Assembly (NCBI RefSeq): GCF_002873455.1
Contig: NZ_MCUN01000015.1
Coordinates: forward strand, 1 to 56,875
Length of the DNA stretch: 56,875 nt
From: Vibrio splendidus
GTDB lineage: Bacteria; Pseudomonadota; Gammaproteobacteria; Enterobacterales; Vibrionaceae
Direction: 5' to 3'
Below the pieces are notes generated by a model. It made no database searches. It saw only the letters and a program-made list of their open reading frames with translations, and was not told where the DNA came from. The position numbers were made by a program, and so were the translations under genes. The first letter of the stretch is position 1. Every line of letters starts with the position of its first letter. Below, in pieces: positions 7,927 through 17,901 of this stretch.

Positions 7927-8202
7927 ATGAACACTCTAAAACTGAAAGACTTAATCGAAATGATCAAAAAATGTGGTGAAGACTGCCCACGAGGGAATAG
8001 CAAAACTATGGGCGGGCTACTTACTCACTGTATCGAGAGTTGCGAATATGAACATGGAACAATGCAGCAATCTGCTTATTTAATGAAGTATGTGCGTACC
8101 TGTATGAATAACAACGTTGAAAAGAAAGGTGTCGATACCATTGGTTATGTGCAACTAATCAAGTTTGTTAAGTCATGGGCTCGTACAGCAAAGTTTAAGT
8201 AA
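7927..8202 (+). CDS. Hypothetical cysteine-containing protein, 91 aa
   Basis: No family recognised. It is mostly helical by appearance, basic at both ends, with five cysteines: C16, C20, C35, C39 and C59 (in KKCGEDC, THCIESC and RTC). Two CxxxC pairs could bind a metal or an iron-sulfur cluster. The start is weakly supported (AGGTAAATGAT). It sits directly upstream of the polymerase gene, separated by a terminator-like hairpin, and probably forms an operon with the gene at 7446. Confidence 0.72.
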   Translation: MNTLKLKDLIEMIKKCGEDCPRGNSKTMGGLLTHCIESCEYEHGTMQQSAYLMKYVRTCMNNNVEKKGVDTIGYVQLIKFVKSWARTAKFK

Positions 8203-8330
8203 GAACTGCCTCGCTGTAACACTGTCTAGCAAACCACTGCCTTCGTGCGCACCATTCTATACCAGTCTTTTCTAAACTAGTCTCATCTCCGAGCACCTCT
8301 TTATTACCAATCTTTCTATATCCGATAACC

Positions 8331-8371
8331 GACGAAGTGTGTCCGGTCATGGATGTACTTCGTCTTTTTTT
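8331..8371 (+). terminator. Terminator/attenuator just before the polymerase gene
   Basis: An 8-bp stem GACGAAGT 8331-8338 with ACTTCGTC 8357-8364, then seven T. The polymerase start codon at 8382 is only 10 bases after the T run. It would end the 7446-8202 transcript and limit read-through into the polymerase gene. Confidence 0.82.
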
Positions 8372-8381
8372 ATTTTAACGA

Positions 8382-11291
8382 ATGGATAAACAAAAGATGA
8401 AAAAGTTAGAAACGTTTCCGAAAACAGCCTATGAATTGATGCGAGAAACTGAGCGTGAGTTAGAAGACTTCCTGCAGTCCACATTCTTCGATACCAAATC
8501 ATTGCTTTTAGATGATCAAGTTAGCAAGTTCGAAGCCGAGCTGCGAGGGCGTGAAGAAGCTAAAAAAGAAATAGATGAACGTATTAACCAATACTTAGAG
8601 GGTATCAAATCTGCTCCTTGGGCGGCAATACGTGGTGAAGGTAAAGCTATCCACATATCGATAGATTCCGAGTGGGTCTTTAACCATGAGACGGGTAAGA
8701 ACGATATTCTTTGCTACTCATACAGTGTTCGCATTGGTGATAAGTCGTTTAGCGGTGTGAAACATACCGACATGGCGAAACTGATTAAGCAGTGTCGTGA
8801 TCAAGGTCTGTCGAAAGAAGATGAAATGGATAAGCGTAAGCAGCTTACCAAGAAAGGTTACAAGATCGGCTTTGACAAATTCATCCAAGAATTACTGATA
8901 AAAGCTAAAGCACGTGGTTTCATCGATGAATGGCCTGAGCATACCTTTATCTACGCCCACTTCTTACGTGCCGATATCGCTTCTTTCGAAGAGTTTTGGA
9001 ACATTGGTAAAAATAACAAGAACCATAAGAACGCACTGACAACGGTTCAAGGTACTGTCACATCTGGTCGTGGTGCTTACGGTATCGCTCTGGACTCCAT
9101 CGGGCGCAGTAAATACAAAATAGAAAACACCAAGTTCTACTCTTCATCAAATAACGCTTTCGAAACCAAAGTTCGCTTCGTAGATACCATGTTGCTGAGT
9201 AGCAAGGCGTCGCTTGATGAGATCGGTGAGTTGGTTGGTTTTCCTAAGATGACGCTACCGGGCAACATGATAGAGCGAATGGATGACCTGTATTGTAAGG
9301 ATACTAGTCTGTTTAATCGGTACGCTATTCGCGATTCTTATCTTGCTTTGGAATATGGTTTACGGATGCAGAAATTCGCGTTGGTTGATCTTCGTGAAGA
9401 TATTGGTCTGGAGCTGAATAGCCTGCCTTCGACATTAGGCAATCTTGGTGTGTCGTTGTTCCGTGATTCATGTGGTGGTGCGGCTGAGATGCATCAGTTC
9501 TTAGGGTATGAGAAGCGCAAGAATCAGTACTACCATGCTAAAAGTAATTCTATCCGCAATTCCGTTGAACTGGCGAAGACTGTGAGCCGTGAGTATACCG
9601 ATGCACTAGCTGTGTCCGCATTTTATGGTGGCGCTAATTTTGGCGCGTACTTTGGCCCCACGGAGGTCGGTGATTACAACGATTTCGACCTTTCCGGAGC
9701 TTACACCACGGCTCTCGTCGATATTCTCGAAGCAGACTATTTGAATTCGTTTGAGTCTAAGGATATTGAAGATTATCTCGGTCATAAGATGGGCTTTGCT
9801 TATGTTCGCTTCAAGCATGATGACAAGGAAAATTTTGGACTTTTGCCTTGTCGCACTTCACTTCGAGGGATCTACTATCCACTTGAAGGTGAAACGTACG
9901 TAACAGCGCCGGAACTACAATTAGCTCATGATGCTGGCGTAGAGATCGAGATACTCCATGGTCAGGTGATCCCGTGGAAGAATGGCTCTACATCTAAGTT
10001 TAAAGAGTTTACCAAGACGATTCGTAAGCAACGAGCTAAGTATAAAGAAAAGGGCAATGAGTTGTACGAGAAGCTTTGGAAGCTCATTGGTAACACTCTT
10101 TACGGAAAGGTTGGGCAAGGCTTACGTGATAAGTCTGGTTTCGATTTAGCCTCAGGTTTAAGTAGTAAAATTCCGTATTCACCAGTGACTAATGCACACG
10201 CAGCGGCACATGCGACGGGTTTTGTTCGCGGAACCATGTTAGAAGTTATGCGCAAGCTTAACGAGCGTTACGGGGATGATATAAAGATAATTTCAGCGAC
10301 CACCGACGGCTGGCTTTGCAATGCTACAGAAGAGCAATTAGAGCAATGCTTAGATGGTCCATTAGCGCGTCGGTTCCAGCAGATCTGTACCGAAGTCAGT
10401 GGCGAAGACATGATGCAACTAAAGCACCATGCTAAACAGATTATCTCTATGAAGACTCGTGGACAATTGACTGCTGAATTGGGTGATACAAAACCGGTAT
10501 GTGCTAAAGCAGGGATAAAAGCACCGAAAGGCGTAGATGAAAATGAGTGGATGGTTGAGCTGTTCTTAGATCGTTATCCGGGTCAGAAGGTTGCACGTAA
10601 ACATTTAGCATCAGCACGTGACCAATGGTTAAAAGAGCTCGATCTTATTTCTATCCATACCGAACAGACACTTAACCTCGAATATGACTTTAAGCGTCGT
10701 CCTGTAAACCCTCGTATGGTGGAAGTTCGCCACCCTGCTAGCGGTGAAATGGTAGAGCACCTATCTTTCGATACGGTTCCATGGAATACCGTTGATGAGG
10801 GTTTAGATGCTCGTACTTACTTCGACGAGTGGCGTGTAAACAACTGCTTAAAGAAAATGGAAGATTGGGACAATTGGATGGACTTCTATAAGGTTCGTAG
10901 TTATCTCAAGGGAACTGGTGTTAAATACCTAGAAGATGGCTCAGAGGGCATTTTCAAGGTACAGATGTTACGAGCTATCACTCAAGGTAAATGGGGGCTA
11001 CCAGAGGCTCCAAAACGCGCTCCACGAGGTCATTACGATAAGATGGTCGCTATGTTTGAAGTTGACGGTATTGAAGGTGTCACTAAACAAGATTTGGCTA
11101 ATTCGAAGGGACGTAAACTACTGGAATCTAAACTGCCTGTAACGCCACGTATGTTGCCACTCCTATCATGGTTAGTGCGTAAGTACCCAATGGTCGATAT
11201 GACATTGATTTTCCATCCTATCGAGGCTGATGAAGCGGTTTCCATGCTAGAAGAGTACAACCGAGAACATACTGAAAAACTAGTAGCGTAG
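8382..11291 (+). CDS. Family B DNA polymerase, primer-independent type (piPolB)
   Basis: A 969-residue replicative polymerase. Exonuclease motifs: ExoI D95/E97 (ISIDSEW), ExoII around D198 (HFLRADIASF), ExoIII Y314-x3-D318 (YAIRD). Polymerase motifs: A with D436 (DFDLSGAY), B K567-x3-N571-x2-YG (KLIGNTLYG), C D642 (ATTDGW), and a KTRG box at 691-694 in the K-x-Y position. All metal ligands needed for polymerisation and proofreading appear present. The nearest relatives by motif style are protein-primed and primer-independent PolBs. With no terminal-protein gene nearby and an integrated tRNA-bounded setting, piPolB, which can start synthesis without a primer, is the best call. No Shine-Dalgarno precedes ATG 8382; ATG 8397 is an alternative. 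Confidence 0.9.
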   Translation: MDKQKMKKLETFPKTAYELMRETERELEDFLQSTFFDTKSLLLDDQVSKFEAELRGREEAKKEIDERINQYLEGIKSAPWAAIRGEGKAIHISIDSEWVFNHETGKNDILCYSYSVRIGDKSFSGVKHTDMAKLIKQCRDQGLSKEDEMDKRKQLTKKGYKIGFDKFIQELLIKAKARGFIDEWPEHTFIYAHFLRADIASFEEFWNIGKNNKNHKNALTTVQGTVTSGRGAYGIALDSIGRSKYKIENTKFYSSSNNAFETKVRFVDTMLLSSKASLDEIGELVGFPKMTLPGNMIERMDDLYCKDTSLFNRYAIRDSYLALEYGLRMQKFALVDLREDIGLELNSLPSTLGNLGVSLFRDSCGGAAEMHQFLGYEKRKNQYYHAKSNSIRNSVELAKTVSREYTDALAVSAFYGGANFGAYFGPTEVGDYNDFDLSGAYTTALVDILEADYLNSFESKDIEDYLGHKMGFAYVRFKHDDKENFGLLPCRTSLRGIYYPLEGETYVTAPELQLAHDAGVEIEILHGQVIPWKNGSTSKFKEFTKTIRKQRAKYKEKGNELYEKLWKLIGNTLYGKVGQGLRDKSGFDLASGLSSKIPYSPVTNAHAAAHATGFVRGTMLEVMRKLNERYGDDIKIISATTDGWLCNATEEQLEQCLDGPLARRFQQICTEVSGEDMMQLKHHAKQIISMKTRGQLTAELGDTKPVCAKAGIKAPKGVDENEWMVELFLDRYPGQKVARKHLASARDQWLKELDLISIHTEQTLNLEYDFKRRPVNPRMVEVRHPASGEMVEHLSFDTVPWNTVDEGLDARTYFDEWRVNNCLKKMEDWDNWMDFYKVRSYLKGTGVKYLEDGSEGIFKVQMLRAITQGKWGLPEAPKRAPRGHYDKMVAMFEVDGIEGVTKQDLANSKGRKLLESKLPVTPRMLPLLSWLVRKYPMVDMTLIFHPIEADEAVSMLEEYNREHTEKLVA

Positions 11292-11310
11292 TATCGCGTA
11301 ACACTTACAG

Positions 11311-11340
11311 AGCCAGATTCCGAAAGGGGTCTGGCTTTCT
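11311..11340 (+). terminator. Terminator after the polymerase gene
   Basis: Stem AGCCAGA 11311-11317 with TCTGGCT 11330-11336, extended by a G.T pair, followed by a short T-rich stretch. The T run is weak. Confidence 0.7.
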
Positions 11341-11356
11341 ATTTCAGAACTGGTGG

Positions 11357-11485
11357 TAGCAGTGAGTGGAACGATTGCTGTCATTCTTTGGTGATATTTC
11401 GATGCTTTAGCTGATTTGATTAGACTAGTGATGCTGTGGTAATAACGACAGCAATATACATTGCTAAAGACTTAGTCTGATATTT
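11357..11485 (+). repeat. Structured non-coding repeat, copy 3
   Basis: Outer stem TAGCAGTG 11357-11364 with CATTGCTA 11459-11466 (one G.T); inner stem ATTGCTGTC 11374-11382 with GACAGCAAT 11447-11455, 9 perfect pairs. The first 33 bases are almost identical to copy 4, and the last 40 resemble copies 1 and 4. It lies in the 517-base gap between the polymerase gene and hsdM; bases 11486-11808 otherwise show only the presumed hsd promoter region, where I cannot assign a clear -35/-10 pair. Confidence 0.82.
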
Positions 11486-11808
11486 AGCTCTTAACCCCTC
11501 AACAACAGGAGTTATAGACTCTACCTCATAACTATGAACCCTATTTCCCTCGTTACACTTCTATGTCATTACCTTTCACTTTTTGTACTGTAACGCTTTA
11601 AAATACTTCTCAAGGTAAGTCACAAGCATCTTGTCTAGAAAATTGCCTATTCGATATCTTAGAAAAGGTATCTTTCTCTATCTATGTGGATGAGCAATGC
11701 ACTACAATTGTGACAATTTTTGATATGAATATTAGCGTAGTTTGAAGCGATGGTCTGTCTTCATTACTCGCAGCTACTTTGAGCTGACTAAGAGCGTAGG
11801 ATTTTAAA

Positions 11809-13320
11809 ATGACAATGATTAACCAAGATGAAATTAATAAAGCGGTCTGGGCTGCTTGTGATACGTTTCGAGGTACGGTAGACCCTTCAATTTATAAAGA
11901 CTTTGTCTTAACCATGTTGTTCTTGAAGTACATTTCAGACGTTCACCAAGATAAGGTTGATGAACTCACTGGGCAATTTGGTGATAACCCTGAAATGATT
12001 GAAGCGATGCTATCGAGTCAGTCGTTTAAGATCCCATCAGGTTCGACATTTTGGGACTTGTACGCACAGCGTCATGAAGCTGGTAACGGCTCTCGTATTG
12101 ATAAAGCTTTACATGCTATTGAAGAAGCTAACGGTACTAAGCTGAAAAATGTCTTCCAAGATATCAGCTTTAACACCGACAAGCTGGGTGATGAGAAGCA
12201 GAAGAACAGCATCTTACGTCATATCTTAGAGGACTTTGGTAAGGAGACACTTAACTTACGCCCTAGTCGAGTGGGTTCTCTAGACGTTATTGGTAACGCA
12301 TATGAGTACCTGATTAAACACTTTGCGGCTGGTAGCGGTAAATCGGCTGGTGAGTTCTACACACCACCAGAAGTGTCAGACTTGCTCTCTATCATCCTAG
12401 AGCCTCAAGAAGGGGATACTATTTGTGATCCTGCTTGTGGTTCTGGTTCTCTATTGATGAAGTGTGGTAAGCAAGTCCAGAAGAACTTTAATGGCTCTAA
12501 GCAGTACGCTTTATTCGGTCAGGAAGCGATTGGTTCTACTTGGTCTTTAGCTAAGATGAACATGTTCCTACATGGTGAAGATAATCACCGTATCGAATGG
12601 GGTGATACCATCCGTAACCCGAAACTCCAAGAGAGTTCTGGTGGATTGATGCACTTTGATGTGGTGACGGCTAACCCTCCATTTTCATTGGATAAGTGGG
12701 GTCATGAAGATGCTGCTAATGATGAATTTGGTCGTTTCCGTCGTGGTATCCCACCTAAGACTAAAGGTGATTACGCGTTTATTTCGCATATGATTGAGAC
12801 GTTGAAACCTCAGTCAGGTCGTATGGGGGTAGTGGTGCCTCATGGTGTGTTATTCCGCGCATCATCGGAAGGTAAGATCCGTACGCAGTTAATTGATGAG
12901 AACTTACTCGATACCGTCATTGGTCTGCCTGAAAAGCTATTCTTCGGTACAGGTATCCCTGCTGCAATCTTGTTATTTAAGAAGAACAAGACAGACAACA
13001 AAGTATTGTTTATCGATGCTTCACGTGAGTTTAAGTCGGGTAAGAACCAGAACCAGTTAACGCCTGAGAACATCCGGAAGATTGTAGATACCTATAAAGC
13101 GCGAGAGTCGACAGATAAGTATTCTTACCTAGCTACTTTGGAAGAGATTGCCGAGAACGACTACAACCTGAATATTCCTCGTTATGTCGATACCTTTGAG
13201 GAAGAAGAAGATATTGATTTAGTTGCGGTACGTACTGAACGTTTAGCATTGCAGAATGAACTGGCTGACCTTGAAGCTGAAATGGCAGGTTACCTAGAGG
13301 AGTTGGGTTATGGTGCCTAA
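11809..13320 (+). CDS. hsdM: Type I restriction-modification, methyltransferase subunit
   Basis: N6-adenine methyltransferase subunit of the HsdMSR complex. An N-terminal HsdM_N helical domain occupies residues about 1-150. The catalytic domain follows with GEFYTP (181-186), the SAM-binding motif I DPACGSGS (207-214) and the catalytic NPPF (289-292). A C-terminal helical region (about 450-503) contacts HsdS. The length of 503 is normal. The gene overlaps hsdS by 11 bases, as expected for stoichiometric coupling. It starts the defence operon behind repeat copy 3. No frameshift or lost motif is seen, so the modification activity should be intact. Confidence 0.97.
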   Translation: MTMINQDEINKAVWAACDTFRGTVDPSIYKDFVLTMLFLKYISDVHQDKVDELTGQFGDNPEMIEAMLSSQSFKIPSGSTFWDLYAQRHEAGNGSRIDKALHAIEEANGTKLKNVFQDISFNTDKLGDEKQKNSILRHILEDFGKETLNLRPSRVGSLDVIGNAYEYLIKHFAAGSGKSAGEFYTPPEVSDLLSIILEPQEGDTICDPACGSGSLLMKCGKQVQKNFNGSKQYALFGQEAIGSTWSLAKMNMFLHGEDNHRIEWGDTIRNPKLQESSGGLMHFDVVTANPPFSLDKWGHEDAANDEFGRFRRGIPPKTKGDYAFISHMIETLKPQSGRMGVVVPHGVLFRASSEGKIRTQLIDENLLDTVIGLPEKLFFGTGIPAAILLFKKNKTDNKVLFIDASREFKSGKNQNQLTPENIRKIVDTYKARESTDKYSYLATLEEIAENDYNLNIPRYVDTFEEEEDIDLVAVRTERLALQNELADLEAEMAGYLEELGYGA

Positions 13321-14539
13321 TGGTTGGTCGATTAAAATACTAGAAGATCTTGCCTCTGTAGAGCGAGGGAAGTTTTCAGCTCGTCCTCGTAATGATCCGA
13401 AATATTATGGTGGTGAAATACCTTTCGTTCAAACTGGTGATATTGCGTCAGCTAACACTTATCTTTCTTCATTCAGCCAAACCCTGAATGAAGAAGGTTT
13501 AAAAGTGAGTCGTCTATTTCCTAACAATTCAATATTAATTACCATCGCAGCTAATATCGGAGATACGGCAATCACTTCATTCGAAGTAGCGTGTCCCGAT
13601 AGTTTGGTAGGAATACAACCAAAGCAAGATGTAGATTGCTTTTGGCTCAACTCTTTTTTAGAAACCTGTAAAGATGAGCTAGATGGAAAGGCGACTCAAA
13701 ACGCACAGAAAAACATTAACCTTCAAGTTCTAAAGCCTTTAGAGATTTTAACTCCACCATACGAAGAACAACGAAAAATCGCCAAAATCCTCTCAATATG
13801 GGACAAAGCTATTGCCAGTACTGGAAAGCTGATTGAAACCAGCAAGCAACAGAAAAAAGCCCTGATGCAGCAGTTGTTGACGGGTAAGAAGCGTTTGGTG
13901 AACCCAGAGACAGGTAATGTGTTTGAGGGGGATTGGGTTCAAGAAGAAATTGATAATTTACTTAGAGAAGTTAAGCGTCCCGTAGAGTGGGATGATGATG
14001 CTGATTATCATTTACTTAGTGTGAAGCGCCGCTCCGAAGGGGTTGTTTTAAGGGAAGTTTTGAATGGTCACAAGATTCTCACCAAGAAAATGAATCTAGC
14101 CAAAGAGGGCGACTTCCTTATTTCCAAAATGCAGGTTGTTCATGGAGCTTCAGGCTTAGTTACGAGTGAATTTGATAATTGCCATATATCAGGCTCTTAC
14201 ATTTCCCTAGTACCAAAGAATTCTGACTCATTGGATATAGAGTTTTTCTCGTGGTTAAGTAAACAAAAGAAAATGTACCATCAAGCATTTCTTTGTAGCT
14301 ACGGTGTACATATCGAAAAGATGACGTTCAATTTCAAGTTGTACTTGAAGGAGAAAATTTCATTACCTAGTAATGTCTCTGAACAACAAAAAATCGCCTC
14401 AGTCCTAACTGCTGCCGATAGAGACATTGAAGTTTTAGAAGCGAAACTTTCTCATCTAAAACAAGAAAAGAAAGCACTGATGCAGCAATTGCTAACAGGT
14501 AAAAGACGGGTTCAAGTTGAAGAATCCGTAGCAGCATAA
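13310..14539 (+). CDS. hsdS: Type I restriction-modification, specificity subunit
   Basis: The DNA-recognition subunit, with the usual two half-site modules. Target recognition domain 1 is at about residues 1-150 with a helical spacer at about 155-205 ending QKKALMQQLLTGKKR. Target recognition domain 2 is at about 215-355 with a second spacer at about 360-402 ending EKKALMQQLLTGKRR. The two near-identical ALMQQLLTGK repeats are the conserved regions that set spacing in the bipartite target and are known recombination points for swapping domains. ATG 13310 follows GAGGAG and overlaps the end of hsdM. The target sequence cannot be read from the protein alone. Confidence 0.96.
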   Translation: MVPNGWSIKILEDLASVERGKFSARPRNDPKYYGGEIPFVQTGDIASANTYLSSFSQTLNEEGLKVSRLFPNNSILITIAANIGDTAITSFEVACPDSLVGIQPKQDVDCFWLNSFLETCKDELDGKATQNAQKNINLQVLKPLEILTPPYEEQRKIAKILSIWDKAIASTGKLIETSKQQKKALMQQLLTGKKRLVNPETGNVFEGDWVQEEIDNLLREVKRPVEWDDDADYHLLSVKRRSEGVVLREVLNGHKILTKKMNLAKEGDFLISKMQVVHGASGLVTSEFDNCHISGSYISLVPKNSDSLDIEFFSWLSKQKKMYHQAFLCSYGVHIEKMTFNFKLYLKEKISLPSNVSEQQKIASVLTAADRDIEVLEAKLSHLKQEKKALMQQLLTGKRRVQVEESVAA

Positions 14540-14550
14540 CTTATCCAATC

Positions 14551-14579
14551 AAGCGTAGTCAGTCATGACTACGCTTTTA
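14551..14579 (+). terminator. Hairpin between hsdS and hsdR
   Basis: A perfect 11-bp stem (14551-14561 with 14566-14576) with GTCA loop and a short T run. As an intra-operon attenuator it would keep HsdR below HsdM/HsdS, so DNA is modified before it is cut; this consequence is inferred. Confidence 0.72.
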
Positions 14580-14631
14580 CTTATTACGTCTATCCCCATG
14601 CTCCCCTCAGGCTTAAAAGGAATAACACGGC

Positions 14632-17600
14632 ATGTCACAACCTATTGCGAATTTTAAAGAAGAGCAGAGTGCGAAAATCCCTGCTTTAGCCTTGCTGACT
14701 CACTTAGGGTATCAATTCATACCACCAAGTGAATGTTCGATTCAGCGAGGTCGGTTGTCTACCGTTATTCTACCCAAGGTATTGAGGGAAGTTTTATCTA
14801 AGAAAACCTTCTCGTTCATGGGGAAAGACCACCCTCTATCAGTAGCGTCTATCGATAAAATAGTGCATGAGTTAGCCTCTCCTGCGATGAATGAAGGGTT
14901 AAAAGCTGCTAATGAGAAGATCTATAACATCTTGACGTATGGTATTGGTGTTACTGAGTTCATTGATGGGAAAAAAGCGAATCCTACCATTCAAATTATC
15001 GAGTGGGAGAAGCCAGAGCGTAACGTCTTCCACTTTACCGAAGAGTTAAAGGTAGAAAATACCCACGGCACCGATCATCGTATTCCAGACATCGTATGTT
15101 TCGTTAATGGATTACCGTGGGTTGTCATCGAAGCTAAGCGTCCTGATTCCTCTAAGGAAGGTAAGCCGACGGTAGCAGAAGGTATTTCCCAAAATATCCG
15201 TAACCAAAAGGTCGATGAAATCCCTCACTTGTTTGCTTACAGTCAGTTACTGCTTTCTATCAATGGTCACGATGGACAGTACGCGACATGTGGTACGCCT
15301 GAGAAGTTTTGGGCTAAATGGAAAGAAGAAGAAATCGTTGAAGCTGAGTTCGCTAGGTTGAAGAATAAACCGTTATCACCGACTCAATTTGAGGCTATTT
15401 TTAAGTATCGTTCAGCGAAAGTAGCCGACGAATACTTAACTCTTATCGCAGGCGGTGAGTTGGTCGTGACTGACCAAGACCATTTACTCGTGAGTTTATT
15501 ACGTCATGACCGACTATTAGAGATGACAAGGTTATATACGCTATTCGATAAGAAAGCAGGGAAGATAGTCGCTCGATACCAACAGGTTTTCGGGATCAAG
15601 GCATTGGTTGAGCGAATTACTACCTTTGATGATAACGGAGCTCGTAATGGTGGCGTGATATGGCACACCACAGGCTCAGGTAAGTCATTTACGATGGTGT
15701 TTCTCTCTAAGGCACTCATATGGATAAAAGAACTTGCTAAGTGTCGTGTTGTCGTTGTTACAGACAGGGTTGACTTAGAAGGGCAACTTGCTCGTACTTT
15801 TGCATCTGGCGGTGCTTTATCGGATAGAGATAAAAAAGACGCGATGGCAACGACAGGTAAGCGGTTAGCGGAACAAATAGGTAAAGGTAATGAACGAATT
15901 ATCTTTTCTATTATTAATAAGTTTGGTACCGCTGTTGAGATGACCGAGTGTTACAACGACAGTCCAGATATGATCGTGCTGGTGGATGAAGGGCATCGAA
16001 GCCAGAACGGTGAAAACAACATCAGAATGCAGCAAGCGCTACCCAACGCAGCATTCGTCGCGTTTACAGGGACTCCGTTACTTCAAGATGATAAGACAGA
16101 GAATAAGTTCGGTAAAATCATCCACTCTTACACCATGCAACAAGCTGTTGAGGACGAAACGGTAACCCCTCTTTTATACGAGGAACGTATTCCTGAACTG
16201 AGCACCAATGATAAAGCGATAGACGCTTGGTTTGATCGAATCACAGATAAGTTAACGGAAAACCAGCGTACTGACTTAAAGAAAAAGTTCGCACAGAAGG
16301 GACAGATATATCAATCGGAAGGTCGTTTAGAACTTATCGCGCATGATATCTCAGACCATTTTCAGAACTTTAAACAACAAGGTTTAAAGGGACAGTTAGC
16401 TTGTGACTCTAAAGCCTCTGCAATCCAATATAAGCAGTTACTCGATCAAATCGGTAAGGTGAGTTCCGTCGTTGCAATGTCGCCTCCTGATTCTCGTGAG
16501 GGGCATGATGATGTTGATACAGAGAGCAAAGACCTAGTACAGAATTGGTGGAAACAGAACGTAGGAAATCAAGACGAGAAAGCGTATACCCAAAGCATTA
16601 TCGATGACTTCAGTAAGGATGATGGACCTGATTTAATGATAGTAGTCGATAAGCTACTAACGGGGTTCGATGAGCCTAAGAATACGGTTATCTATATCGA
16701 TAAACCGTTAAAACAACACAATCTAATTCAAGCAATCGCACGAGTTAACCGTCTCCATAGTAAGAAGCAGTTCGGTTACTTAATCGATTATCGAGGTATC
16801 TTGAAAGAGCTGGATGCCACTATTGAGAAGTACCAAGACCTAGCGGAACGCACATTAGGTGGGTTCGATATTGATGATCTGCAAGGTTTGTACAACCGAA
16901 TGGATACCGAGTACAAAAAACTTCCAGGTTTATACTCAGACCTGTGGGCTATCTTTGACAGTGTGGTGAATAAACAAGACGGTCCAGCGTTACGTCAGGT
17001 ACTTACACCTAAGATGCAAGATATCGAGGGTCAAGTTACCGATACCAACCTTAAAAAGCGTAACGACTTCTATACGGCACTGACTCTCTTTACTAACTGC
17101 ATGAAAGTTGCTCTACAGTCGGCAACTTACTTCGAAGATAAAAGCTTCGATAACAAGCGTCAATTGTACAAAGACACGTTAAAAATGATGTCTCAGCTTC
17201 GAAAACAAGTACGTGAAGATGCAGAAGAAACCATTGATTATGACGCTTATGCTGATGACATTAGAACGTTGCTCGATAAGCATATTGGTGGTGTTGAGAT
17301 TGAAGAGTCTAAGGGGGCTTACCTCGTAGGTAATATGGGTAAAGATGCGAAACCAGAGCAGATGACCGACGATGAAGCTCGAAATCAAAAAGATAAAATC
17401 ACAGGTCGCATCACTAAGATGATTGACCAAGATTTAGCTGATGATCCTTATGCTCAAGAATATTTCTCTAAGCTGCTCAAACAAGCAATAGAGAAAACGA
17501 AAGAGATGTTCGACGCACCTGTTAAACAATACATGCTGTTCGCTGATTTTGAAGAGCAAGTCAAAGAACGAAAGGTCGAGGGTCTTCCAACGGATCGCTT

Positions 17601-17901
17601 TAGTGCTTTAGACCCCAAGATTAAGCGTCATGTACAAGCTTATTATGGGTTATTCCTGAAACAATTAGGTGAACCACTACCATTGACTGAAGACCAGTGC
17701 TTTGATTACGCGATTAAAATTGATGAGATTGTAAGGAAGTCAGTTGCCGAGTTTTCTATCAATCCGCAAGAGATAGAGAAGCAAATCACGTTAGGCTTAC
17801 TCCCACTACTCTTTAGTGATTTGGGGATAGATAAAGCGCAAGCATTGGTTAATGAGGTGATCAAAATTACTCGACTAGGTTTATCAGGACTGAATCAGTA
17901 A
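14632..17901 (+). CDS. hsdR: Type I restriction-modification, restriction subunit
   Basis: A 1089-residue ATP-dependent translocase and nuclease. The N-terminal PD-(D/E)xK nuclease has PD at 152-153 and ExK at 167-169 (PWVVIEAKRP). The superfamily 2 motor carries Walker A TTGSGKS (346-352), a DEGH-type Walker B VDEGHRS (451-457), and motif III FTGTP (478-482), with a second RecA lobe around 590-750 (LLTGFDEP, QAIARVNR). The long helical C-terminus should bind HsdM. All motifs are intact. The ribosome binding site AAAAGGAA precedes ATG 14632. The stop codon overlaps the start of the metalloprotease gene by one base. Confidence 0.97.
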   Translation: MSQPIANFKEEQSAKIPALALLTHLGYQFIPPSECSIQRGRLSTVILPKVLREVLSKKTFSFMGKDHPLSVASIDKIVHELASPAMNEGLKAANEKIYNILTYGIGVTEFIDGKKANPTIQIIEWEKPERNVFHFTEELKVENTHGTDHRIPDIVCFVNGLPWVVIEAKRPDSSKEGKPTVAEGISQNIRNQKVDEIPHLFAYSQLLLSINGHDGQYATCGTPEKFWAKWKEEEIVEAEFARLKNKPLSPTQFEAIFKYRSAKVADEYLTLIAGGELVVTDQDHLLVSLLRHDRLLEMTRLYTLFDKKAGKIVARYQQVFGIKALVERITTFDDNGARNGGVIWHTTGSGKSFTMVFLSKALIWIKELAKCRVVVVTDRVDLEGQLARTFASGGALSDRDKKDAMATTGKRLAEQIGKGNERIIFSIINKFGTAVEMTECYNDSPDMIVLVDEGHRSQNGENNIRMQQALPNAAFVAFTGTPLLQDDKTENKFGKIIHSYTMQQAVEDETVTPLLYEERIPELSTNDKAIDAWFDRITDKLTENQRTDLKKKFAQKGQIYQSEGRLELIAHDISDHFQNFKQQGLKGQLACDSKASAIQYKQLLDQIGKVSSVVAMSPPDSREGHDDVDTESKDLVQNWWKQNVGNQDEKAYTQSIIDDFSKDDGPDLMIVVDKLLTGFDEPKNTVIYIDKPLKQHNLIQAIARVNRLHSKKQFGYLIDYRGILKELDATIEKYQDLAERTLGGFDIDDLQGLYNRMDTEYKKLPGLYSDLWAIFDSVVNKQDGPALRQVLTPKMQDIEGQVTDTNLKKRNDFYTALTLFTNCMKVALQSATYFEDKSFDNKRQLYKDTLKMMSQLRKQVREDAEETIDYDAYADDIRTLLDKHIGGVEIEESKGAYLVGNMGKDAKPEQMTDDEARNQKDKITGRITKMIDQDLADDPYAQEYFSKLLKQAIEKTKEMFDAPVKQYMLFADFEEQVKERKVEGLPTDRFSALDPKIKRHVQAYYGLFLKQLGEPLPLTEDQCFDYAIKIDEIVRKSVAEFSINPQEIEKQITLGLLPLLFSDLGIDKAQALVNEVIKITRLGLSGLNQ

